Origin: Desulfuromonadaceae bacterium
GTDB taxonomy: Bacteria > Desulfobacterota > Desulfuromonadia > Geobacterales > Pseudopelobacteraceae
Direction of reading: 5' to 3'
Length of the DNA stretch: 36,902 nucleotides
Assembly (NCBI GenBank): GCA_028688955.1
Contig: JAQTXD010000029.1
Location: forward strand, 1 to 36,902
A program made the translations under genes and the position numbers. Numbering within the stretch: position 1 is the stretch's first letter; every line of letters begins with the position of its first letter. The notes under the pieces are model-generated. The model was not told the DNA's origin. It did not search any database and saw only the letters and a program-made list of their open reading frames with translations. Positions 8,568 through 16,217 of the stretch are shown one piece after another.

Positions 8568-10685
8568 TTATCGGGACGAGTTAAGGCTCCAGACAGTAAG
8601 CTGCGCCACCGTATGTTGAAACTTTCTCCGCGTTTCGCGAATGACAAACGGCACATCCTGCGGTTCTCCCACCAAATCGAAATGCGGCGCCAGCGCATTT
8701 TTCAAGCCATCCAGACTCCAGACCGGCTCACCGGCATCACGATAACCTCCCAACCACTCCTCTTTTTTTGTATATTCTGCCAGCCAGGTGTAGGGTGATG
8801 TCACCACCAAAAGTCCACCCGGATTCATCCGCTGGTGAATCATGGAGAGAAACCGGCGTGGTGAGTAGAGCCGGTCAATCAGGTTGGCGGCCAGTACCAG
8901 ATCATAGCCGCTGAATTTTTCCGGCAGGTTGCAGGCATCCCCCTGGAAAAACTGGACCCGGTTGCTGGTTGCTTCCAACCCTAGATCTTTAAGCCCAATT
9001 TCATGGAATGAAACAATGTCGCCCTCTTCCAGAAGGGCGTAGCGCAGATACCCATCATCGCGCATCTTATCGGCAAGACGGAAGAAGCGGGTGGAAAAAT
9101 CCAGACCGGTCACCTGAGCAAAGCCCCCCTGAGCCAGCTCGAATGATGCTCTCCCCAGTGCACAGCCAAGATCAAGGGCGTGACCTTTGGTGCGTCCCCC
9201 CATCTGTTCCAGACAGATCTGTGCACAGGCCTGCGGGAAGTTGGCAACGTCAAAATGCCGGGGGCCGTAGTGGGCATCACAGTACTGTGCTGTCAGGGCA
9301 TCGCTCTCATAGTGATCATCATGGATTACAACCGGCGCAGAACTTTCAACATAGCGGAAACCGGCATGCTGGAAAAAGTGTCGTCGGAAAGCGTATCGGG
9401 CATCACGGGTTGCCTCGTTGCCGGTGGAAATCCAGGAACCACCCTTGATGAGGTTATGGCGGGTGTCAAACGTCGGCGTTGAAAAATCGTCGTACCAGGG
9501 GTGGGTCTTAAAACCGTGAAACGGGTAAATCGGGGTTTCGGTCCATTGCCATACATTGCCGATAACGTCGTAAAAATCACCGCATTTGAAACGGTCAATC
9601 GGGCAGGGGGATGCCCACCACTCCAGGTTGATGTTGCCAGGAGCCCTGGTCCAGTACGGTTGGTCGGGGAGCTTAGAAAGATCACGCAGCCGGGTCCACT
9701 CATCTTCACTCGGCAGGCGGATCGGGGTGCCGGTGTGGGCCGCTTTCCAGGTGCAGAACGCCTTGGCCTCAAGGTAGTTTACCTCAACGGGCCAATTCCA
9801 CGGCATATCCAGCTCCGCTGCCATCGTCCGCAACTTCCATTGGCCCCCGTTTTTGATCCAGAACAGTGGGTATTCGGCCTGTTTGAACTCGCGCCAGTTC
9901 CACCCCTCCTCGGTCCACCACCGCTGCTCCCGATAGCCCCCCGCCTCGACGAATGCAAAAAACTCCCGGTTGGAGGTAAGGTGTTGTGCCGCCTTGAAGT
10001 CCGTCACTGCTGCGGAATGGGTGCCGTACTCGTTATCCCAGCCGTACAGTGGATGATTCTTCTCTTTGCCGAGTGCAACCGGTCCGCCTGCGATACCAAT
10101 GAGAGTATTAACAGGCGGTTCGCCCGCATCCGGGCAGGTTGCCCAGGGCGGGAGCTGCCGCACCATATTGATCGGGAGCTGACGAATCAGCACTGAAGAT
10201 GTCTCAAGGTGGATGCGCTGGTGTTCGATTCCCATCATTATTGCCCAAACCGGGTCATTCCATGCGATCGGCAGCGTCAAGGGCAGGCGCCGGATTAACC
10301 CGTCAATTAGTTCCCGGACGCGGTCGCGGTACTCTTTGACCTCAGCGCGAGTCGGCATGTCATAGTGGGTTTCATCAAGGTCATCCCAGGACATTTCGTC
10401 CACACCCACGGCAAAGAGTGACTCAAATCGCGGGTTGATGCGGGCGTCAATGACCCGGGCGACGATCAGCTTGTTGATATAGAAGGTTGCGGTATGGCCA
10501 AAATAGAAAATCAGCGGGTGACGCAGGCGGTCAGCGCGGCAAAAGAAGGCATCGTCGCAGGCAAGCGTCTCGTACAGCTGCTCGTCAATATCAAAGGTCG
10601 CATGAAAGTATGCGAGGATTTCATCCCGTTTCTGCTCCGGGTCGCCTTGATTCAGTATTGTCGTGCGCGTGCTGCGTAATTCCAT
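8568..10685 (-). CDS. ovoA: OvoA: 5-histidylcysteine sulfoxide synthase / mercaptohistidine N-methyltransferase
   Basis: Bifunctional ovothiol biosynthesis enzyme. It couples cysteine to histidine with oxygen at a non-heme iron and carries the N-methylating domain for the later thiol-histidine step. The N-terminal DinB-like domain has FYFGHTATFYINKL and RINPRFESLFAVGVDEMSWDDL, diagnostic of OvoA, and the iron ligands H64, H155 and H159 (HQRIHLE). The central FGE-sulfatase-like domain (about 200-450) contains LPSEDEW, GNVWQWTETP and KGGSWISTGNEATRDARYAFR. The C-terminal SAM methyltransferase starts near residue 490 with ALDLGCALGRASFELA. Start ATG 10685 has AGGAGGT 6 nt upstream. The lyase OvoB, which releases the thiol-histidine, is not in the window. 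Divergent from metH, 159 nt apart. Confidence 0.92.
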   Translation of the reverse strand: MELRSTRTTILNQGDPEQKRDEILAYFHATFDIDEQLYETLACDDAFFCRADRLRHPLIFYFGHTATFYINKLIVARVIDARINPRFESLFAVGVDEMSWDDLDETHYDMPTRAEVKEYRDRVRELIDGLIRRLPLTLPIAWNDPVWAIMMGIEHQRIHLETSSVLIRQLPINMVRQLPPWATCPDAGEPPVNTLIGIAGGPVALGKEKNHPLYGWDNEYGTHSAAVTDFKAAQHLTSNREFFAFVEAGGYREQRWWTEEGWNWREFKQAEYPLFWIKNGGQWKLRTMAAELDMPWNWPVEVNYLEAKAFCTWKAAHTGTPIRLPSEDEWTRLRDLSKLPDQPYWTRAPGNINLEWWASPCPIDRFKCGDFYDVIGNVWQWTETPIYPFHGFKTHPWYDDFSTPTFDTRHNLIKGGSWISTGNEATRDARYAFRRHFFQHAGFRYVESSAPVVIHDDHYESDALTAQYCDAHYGPRHFDVANFPQACAQICLEQMGGRTKGHALDLGCALGRASFELAQGGFAQVTGLDFSTRFFRLADKMRDDGYLRYALLEEGDIVSFHEIGLKDLGLEATSNRVQFFQGDACNLPEKFSGYDLVLAANLIDRLYSPRRFLSMIHQRMNPGGLLVVTSPYTWLAEYTKKEEWLGGYRDAGEPVWSLDGLKNALAPHFDLVGEPQDVPFVIRETRRKFQHTVAQLTVWSLNSSR

Positions 10686-10844
10686 GTGCAACCTCCTCTG
10701 TACTGATGCGTATGGTGGAAGTATACGTGAATCTCATTTTGCAAACAATCCATGTTGCAGAATATTCAGGTTTTGCTGATGACAGCGGCGTGCGGAGCAT
10801 GTACTATTATCGGCTGTAGTTTACTTACACGGAGGATTCCCCGT

Positions 10845-13800
10845 ATGACACAGAGCATTCTTTCCGCACTTTCTGAACGTATTCTGGTGATTGATGGTGC
10901 CATGGGAACTCAGCTGCAGGCTTGCAATCTGACTGCCGCAGATTTTGGCGGCGCTGAATATGAAGGGTGTAACGAGTATCTGGTACTGACCCGCCCCGAT
11001 GTGATTGAGAATGTCCATCGTGCCTATCTGGCGGCAGGGGCTGATATTGTTGAAACCGATTCATTCGGTTCAACGGATATTGTCCTTGCCGAGTATGGTC
11101 TACAGGATCAGGTGTTCGAGTTGAACCGGCAGGCGGCCTTGATTGCCCGACGTGCCTGCGATGCCTTCTCCACCGCTGAAAAACCGCGCTGGGTGGCTGG
11201 TTCCATGGGGCCGACCACGCGAACAATCACAGTTACCGGTGGCGTGACGTTTGACCAGCTTGTACAGGCCTTTCGCGGGCAGACGCTGGGACTTCTGGCT
11301 GGCGGTGTGGATCTGCTGCTGCTGGAAACGGCGCAGGACACTCTGAATCTGAAGGCTGCTGCAGAGGGAATCCGCGTGGCCTTTGAGGAGTGCGGTCAGC
11401 GGGTGCCGATCATGGTGTCAGGTACGATCGAACCGACCGGGACCATGCTTGCGGGGCAGGGGGTTGAAGCGCTGTACACCAGTCTGGCTCATCTGGAGGA
11501 CCACCTGGGATTGATCAGCATCGGTCTGAACTGTGCTACCGGGCCGGAATTCATGACTGATCACCTCCGGACATTATCTGAGCTTGCCTCCTGTCATGTA
11601 TCGGTGTATCCGAATGCCGGTCTTCCTGACGAAAATGGCCATTATGCGGAATCACCTGATTCGTTGGCGGTAAAGCTGTCCCGTTTTGTGGATGCAGGAT
11701 GGCTCAACATTGTGGGGGGCTGCTGCGGTACAACTCCGGATCATATTGCCGCTATTGCCCGCATGGTCGCCGGTAAACCGCCTCGCCGTCCGTCAGTTAC
11801 GTGCCGTCGCGCAGTTTCCGGAATTGAGACGTTGACGATAGAAGAAGATGTCCGTCCGGTGCTGGTGGGCGAACGAACCAACGTGATCGGATCCCGTAAA
11901 TTTAAAAACATGATTGTGGCGGAACGTTTTGAAGAGGGTGCCGAGATTGCCCGGGACCAGGTCAAGGGGGGTGCCCAGGTGATCGATGTCTGCGTGGCCA
12001 ACCCGGACCGCGACGAAACATCCGATATGACGCGGCTGCTGGATTTTATCCCCCGCAAGGTGCGCGCACCGATCATGATCGACTCGACCGACCCGAAAAT
12101 CATGGAGCTGGCACTGCAGCGGCTGCAGGGGAAATGTATTCTCAATTCCATTAATCTGGAGGATGGTGAACGTCGTTTTGCTGCCGTTTCGAGGCTGCTG
12201 CATCGCTACGGCGGTTCGGTGGTGGTGGGATGTATCGATGAAGACCCGCAGCACGGCATGGCGATTACCCGTGAGCGCAAGCTGGCTATTGCCCGCCGTT
12301 CCTACGATCTACTGGTTACTACATACGGTCTGCGCCCGGAAGATCTGATTTTCGATCCGCTGGTGTTTCCGGTGGGGAGCGGCGACGCCAGTTATATAGG
12401 TTCGGCGGTGGAAACAATTGAAGGTGTGCGCCTGATTGCAGAAGCATTTCCCCGCTGCAGTACCATTCTCGGAATATCAAACGTTTCTTTCGGTCTGCCG
12501 CTGGCGGGACGGGAAGTGCTGAACGCAGTTTTTATTCATCACTGTGTCAAGGCCGGCCTTACTTACGCGATTGTCAATACAGAAAAGTTGGAGCGTTACG
12601 CGTCAATCCCGCCGGAGGAGCTGCGCCTGGCAGAGGATCTGATTTTCTGGCGCGGGGGTGATCCGGTTGCCGCCTTTGCCGCGGCATTTCGCGACAAGCA
12701 GCAGGTTGTACACGTCCCTGCGGCTGACCTCCCGCTTGATGAACGGTTGTCCCGGTACATCATCGAGGGGATCAAGAACGGGCTGACAACCGATCTGGAT
12801 GAGGCCCTGGCGGGTGGTGACAAACCGCTGGATATCATCAATGGCCCGCTGATGGCCGGCATGGCGGAGGTGGGACGTCTGTTTAATGACAATCAGCTGA
12901 TTGTGGCAGAAGTACTTCAATCGGCAGAGGCGATGAAAGCCGCCGTAGCGCATCTGGAGCCGCATCTGGAAAAAGGTGAAAGTTCCAGCAAGGGTAAGAT
13001 GCTGCTGGCGACAGTCAAGGGTGATGTTCATGACATCGGTAAGAATCTGGTCGAGATTATCCTTTCCAATAATGGTTTTCAGGTAATTAACCTGGGAATC
13101 AAGGTCGGACCTGAAGAGCTGATAGATGCTGCGCGGCGTGAACAGCCGGACTTTATCGGGCTCTCCGGGCTGCTCGTCAAGAGTGCCCTGCAGATGGCGA
13201 TCACGGCAGCCGATCTGAAGGCTGCCGGTATCAATGTCCCGCTGATGATCGGCGGTGCGGCCCTTTCCCGCATGTTTGCCGACACGCGCATCGCTCCTGA
13301 ATATGGCGCGCCGGTCATCTACGCGAAAGATGCCATGGCCGGCCTGGAACTGGCTAACCGTCTCGTTGATCCGGTAGAACGCGGCCCCTTTCTTGAGGAA
13401 CTGGCGCAGCGGCAACAAACCGCCTGTGCGGAGAGGGCTGCTAAAGCCGCGGGAGCGTCTGATGCAGCGGCCACCTCCTCCGGTCGATCCGGGCTAAAGT
13501 ACGACGCAGCGATTCTTGCCCCACCGGATTTCGACGCTCACACGCTGCGCGATATTCCGTTGAAGCAGATACTCCCTTTCCTGAACAGGCAGATGCTCTA
13601 TACGAAACATCTGGGGTTGAGCGGTTCCGTGGAAAAACTGCTGGCGGCGGGTGATGACAAGGCGTGCAAGCTGCATAGCGCCGTTGAGGCCATGATTGCG
13701 CGTGCCGAAAATGAAAGTCTGATCCTGCCCCAGGCAACCTATCGGTATTTTCCGGCAAACAGTGATGGGAACGACGTGATCATTTTCGACCCGGAAGATT

Positions 13801-14312
13801 CGGAACGGGAAATCATGCGTATCAATTTTCCACGTCAGTCTGCTGGTGAGCGTCTCTGTGTGGCAGATTTTGTCCGTCCTCTCTCTGGTGGGGGTCGTGA
13901 CAATCTGGCATTGTTCGTCGTTACTGCCGGTCGGGGTGTCCGGGCTAAGAGCGAGGAAATGAAAGAGGCGGGAGATTATCTGAATTCGCACCTGCTGCAG
14001 GCGCTGGCGCTGGAATGTGCGGAGGCGACGGCGGAGTTCCTGCACAAACGGATTCGCACGTCGTGGGGGCTTGTTGATGACCCGGCACTGAGTATGAAAC
14101 AAATTCATAACGCTGAATATCACGGGATCCGTGTTTCGTTCGGCTACCCGGCATGCCCGGAACTGGCAGACCAGCAAAAGCTGTTCCGCCTGCTGGGACC
14201 GGAGGCCATTGGCGTTCAGTTGACCGAAGGCGACATGATGGACCCTGAAGCCTCAGTATCCGCTTTGGTGTTTCATCATCCGCAAGGGCGCTATTTCGAT
14301 GTTTCCCGCTGA
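10845..14312 (+). CDS. metH: Cobalamin-dependent methionine synthase MetH
   Basis: Transfers a methyl group from methyltetrahydrofolate to homocysteine through cobalamin. All four modules are present in 1155 residues. The homocysteine domain begins ILVIDGAMGTQLQ and has zinc cysteines in GLNCATGPE and GGCCGTTPDH. The pterin domain has GERTNVIGSRKF and IMIDSTDP. The B12 cap and Rossmann part includes DVHDIGKN, whose His is the lower cobalt ligand. The SAM-binding reactivation domain ends with SWGLVDDPALSMKQ and GIRVSFGYPACPEL. A longer frame from 10752 exists, but the ATG at 10845 has GGAGG 9 nt upstream and the usual N-terminus. No cobalamin or SAM riboswitch was recognised in the 159-nt gap to ovoA. 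Confidence 0.96.
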   Translation: MTQSILSALSERILVIDGAMGTQLQACNLTAADFGGAEYEGCNEYLVLTRPDVIENVHRAYLAAGADIVETDSFGSTDIVLAEYGLQDQVFELNRQAALIARRACDAFSTAEKPRWVAGSMGPTTRTITVTGGVTFDQLVQAFRGQTLGLLAGGVDLLLLETAQDTLNLKAAAEGIRVAFEECGQRVPIMVSGTIEPTGTMLAGQGVEALYTSLAHLEDHLGLISIGLNCATGPEFMTDHLRTLSELASCHVSVYPNAGLPDENGHYAESPDSLAVKLSRFVDAGWLNIVGGCCGTTPDHIAAIARMVAGKPPRRPSVTCRRAVSGIETLTIEEDVRPVLVGERTNVIGSRKFKNMIVAERFEEGAEIARDQVKGGAQVIDVCVANPDRDETSDMTRLLDFIPRKVRAPIMIDSTDPKIMELALQRLQGKCILNSINLEDGERRFAAVSRLLHRYGGSVVVGCIDEDPQHGMAITRERKLAIARRSYDLLVTTYGLRPEDLIFDPLVFPVGSGDASYIGSAVETIEGVRLIAEAFPRCSTILGISNVSFGLPLAGREVLNAVFIHHCVKAGLTYAIVNTEKLERYASIPPEELRLAEDLIFWRGGDPVAAFAAAFRDKQQVVHVPAADLPLDERLSRYIIEGIKNGLTTDLDEALAGGDKPLDIINGPLMAGMAEVGRLFNDNQLIVAEVLQSAEAMKAAVAHLEPHLEKGESSSKGKMLLATVKGDVHDIGKNLVEIILSNNGFQVINLGIKVGPEELIDAARREQPDFIGLSGLLVKSALQMAITAADLKAAGINVPLMIGGAALSRMFADTRIAPEYGAPVIYAKDAMAGLELANRLVDPVERGPFLEELAQRQQTACAERAAKAAGASDAAATSSGRSGLKYDAAILAPPDFDAHTLRDIPLKQILPFLNRQMLYTKHLGLSGSVEKLLAAGDDKACKLHSAVEAMIARAENESLILPQATYRYFPANSDGNDVIIFDPEDSEREIMRINFPRQSAGERLCVADFVRPLSGGGRDNLALFVVTAGRGVRAKSEEMKEAGDYLNSHLLQALALECAEATAEFLHKRIRTSWGLVDDPALSMKQIHNAEYHGIRVSFGYPACPELADQQKLFRLLGPEAIGVQLTEGDMMDPEASVSALVFHHPQGRYFDVSR

Positions 14313-14361
14313 TGGGTGAGGTCGAACATTTCTGTGTGGAGCATCAGGAGAGAGAAGCCCC

Positions 14362-15279
14362 TCATATATCCAACGTGCCACCTGTCGCGGGCAGGTGGCA
14401 CGGCTCGAAATGAGTAACGCCCCATTGGAGGATGTCTCTGCAGGAAAAATTGGAAAGTTCGTGCGGGGGATTCTGGCCGAGAAAGCGGAGTGTGGCAAGG
14501 AGCAGAGACTGCTCCTTGCCTGCTGTATTGCCCAATTGGTGTGAAACAAGATGATCCCGCTTGCTCAATTTTGCACCGTCAGCATCCGTAACCAGCGGCA
14601 GATGGCAGTATGTCGGGTGTGGAAAACCGAGGAGCTGCTGCAGGTAAATCTGGCGCGGAGTTGACGGGAGCAGGTCTTCACCGCGCACCACCTGGTTGAC
14701 CCCCGTCAGATAGTCATCGACAACAACCGCAAATTGATAGGCAAATTCACCGTCTGCTCTTCTTAGAATAAAATCCCCGGAGACTGCAGGGAGCGACTGA
14801 CACACCTGCCCCCGACGCAGATCGAAAAAACAGATTTCCTCATCAGGCACCCTGATTCTCCAGGACCGGACTGGTGCACCCGCTTTCATTCCAGCCCGGC
14901 AGGTACCGGGGTAGGGAATACAATCGTCTCCCGGATGGGGAGCCGAGGCGCTGCGGGCGATTTCAGCCCGCGAGCAGCCACAGGAATAGACAGTGTCCGG
15001 CTGTCGCAGCGCGGCAAAAAAATGTTGATACGCTTCACCGTTTTCACTCTGCCGGGAAATGACCCCATCCCAGAACAAACCAAACAACTCGAGAGTTCGC
15101 ATGATATCATCAGCTACACCGGTGGTCTGGCGTTGCCCATCCAGATCATCAAGCCGCAACAGCCAGCTTCCGCCGGCCTGTTTTGCCATCAGGTAGCTCC
15201 CGACCGCCGCAACCAGTGAACCGGTGTGCATCGCGCCGGTCGGGGACGGTGCAAACCGCCCAATAACGCGCGTATCCAC
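14362..15279 (-). CDS. gluQRS: Glutamyl-Q tRNA(Asp) synthetase
   Basis: Attaches glutamate to the queuosine base of tRNA-Asp. It resembles a glutamyl-tRNA synthetase lacking the anticodon-binding domain, as the 305-residue length shows. FAPSPTGAMHTGSL holds the HIGH-type motif (H18-T-G-S), LLRLDDLDG is the usual following segment and KLSKRDHL is the KMSKS-type loop. Cysteines in YSCGCSRAE and PYPGTCR fit the zinc site described for this family. The start MDTRVIGRFAPSPTG is the natural N-terminus. It is convergent with metH and 15 nt downstream of the ppnP stop on the same strand, so it may be transcribed with it. Confidence 0.93.
   Translation of the reverse strand: MDTRVIGRFAPSPTGAMHTGSLVAAVGSYLMAKQAGGSWLLRLDDLDGQRQTTGVADDIMRTLELFGLFWDGVISRQSENGEAYQHFFAALRQPDTVYSCGCSRAEIARSASAPHPGDDCIPYPGTCRAGMKAGAPVRSWRIRVPDEEICFFDLRRGQVCQSLPAVSGDFILRRADGEFAYQFAVVVDDYLTGVNQVVRGEDLLPSTPRQIYLQQLLGFPHPTYCHLPLVTDADGAKLSKRDHLVSHQLGNTAGKEQSLLLATLRFLGQNPPHELSNFSCRDILQWGVTHFEPCHLPATGGTLDI
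14374..14402. other. Strong hairpin between metH and gluQRS ends
   Basis: CGTGCCACCTG pairs perfectly with CAGGTGGCACG around 7 nt. It lies 62 nt past the metH stop but inside the last codons of the convergent gluQRS. There is no T tract. It could stop or stabilise the metH transcript. Confidence 0.4.
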
Positions 15280-15294
15280 GGTCTTATTTGACTA

Positions 15295-15609
15295 TCAGTT
15301 GCCGAAGGTACAACAGTAGTCCGTTACAACAGGTACCTTCAGCATGAAGACGCCATTTGCCGGTATTTTGAATGATTCGCCTTCAACCGCCTTTTTCCAC
15401 TCATGCTCTCCCTCCAGTTTCCACTTTAGTTCACCGGAGAGGATTTCCATGGTTTCAGGAAGCGCAGTAGAGAACTCGTACTCTCCCGGCTGCATGATGC
15501 CGAGGGTTTTTTTTGAGCCGTCAGCGAAAAATACCGAACGACTGGTAACCTGACCACCAAAAAAGATGTTGGCCTTCTTGACAACGGTAACGTTTTTGAA
15601 CTCTGACAT
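15295..15609 (-). CDS. ppnP: Pyrimidine/purine nucleoside phosphorylase (PpnP/YaiE, DUF1255 family)
   Basis: A 104-residue cupin-fold protein of the PpnP family, which phosphorolytically splits many nucleosides into base and ribose-1-phosphate. Family segments visible are FKNVTVVKKANIFFGGQVTSRSV, KKTLGIMQPGEYEF, EILSGELKWKL and the C-terminal FKIPANGVFMLKV...DYCCTF. Length agrees with the family (about 94-105). The ATG has GAGGAGG 5 nt upstream. It sits just upstream of gluQRS on the same strand (15 nt), and downstream of the small exported protein gene, from which it is separated by a terminator. Confidence 0.92.
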   Translation of the reverse strand: MSEFKNVTVVKKANIFFGGQVTSRSVFFADGSKKTLGIMQPGEYEFSTALPETMEILSGELKWKLEGEHEWKKAVEGESFKIPANGVFMLKVPVVTDYCCTFGN

Positions 15610-15673
15610 GGTTCCTCCTCAAATGGGTATAGTGCGGCACGTTATATCAACATTGGCTTATGCGAAGCAAATA

Positions 15674-15707
15674 AAAAAACCCACCGAATAAATTCAGCGG
15701 GTTTTTG
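15674..15707 (-). terminator. Terminator after the small exported protein gene
   Basis: AAAAACCC pairs with GGGTTTTT around an 18-nt loop that can extend the stem; on the minus strand it ends in a run of T. It lies between the stop at 15730 and the ppnP start. Confidence 0.7.
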
Positions 15708-15729
15708 CAGAGACAGGTGTGCAGGTGAA

Positions 15730-16122
15730 TCAGTTGAACGTGCCGCGAATCAAATCAGCTTTCCAGGCAACTGTTGTCTGTCCGGAGGAAGGCGAAACAA
15801 CCAGTTCCGGGACAACGGTCGGAAATGCAACTTTCACACGACCATTCTCGACTTCAGCAAATGCGCGAGCTGATTTTGCAAGGCCGTATGCCGTGCCGAT
15901 AAGAACGCCGGACGCTGCACCGTATGCGATATAGTTAGCGTGGTCGAGTGGTTTTGACTTGAAAACCATGAACGCACCGCCGACAAGACCACCAATGGCA
16001 GCGCCGTAAAATGCATCGGTAAATACTTCCCTGAGCGTGTCATCCGCTGCAAATGCGGAAGAGGTTGCCGACAAGAGCGAAACCAGCGTCATTACTGCAA
16101 CAAGTTTCCTGAACTGTTTCAT
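15730..16122 (-). CDS. Small exported protein with glycine-rich membrane-like segments, function unknown
   Basis: A 130-residue protein not assigned to a named family. It starts with a signal peptide MKQFRKLVAVMTLVSLLSATSSAFA (cleavage near residue 25). Two Gly/Ala-rich hydrophobic stretches follow, FYGAAIGGLVGGAFMVF and YIAYGAASGVLIGTAYGLA, spaced like a glycine-zipper hairpin, then a charged and beta-prone C-terminal part. This fits a small envelope protein, but a function cannot be read. The ATG at 16122 has GGGGAG about 10 nt upstream; the 7-codon upstream extension to 16143 adds nothing resembling a signal peptide. It is monocistronic with a terminator. Confidence 0.75.
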   Translation of the reverse strand: MKQFRKLVAVMTLVSLLSATSSAFAADDTLREVFTDAFYGAAIGGLVGGAFMVFKSKPLDHANYIAYGAASGVLIGTAYGLAKSARAFAEVENGRVKVAFPTVVPELVVSPSSGQTTVAWKADLIRGTFN

Positions 16123-16217
16123 GGTGTTGTATCTCCCCGTCATTTATTTGATTCTCTACACCCTTTTAGTAGCATGCTACTGATTCTTGCGTCAAGCCGG
16201 TTTTTTATAACTATCGG

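Noticed and set aside
12603..13418. 271-codon minus-strand frame inside metH
   Set aside because: Antisense shadow of the MetH pterin/B12 region.
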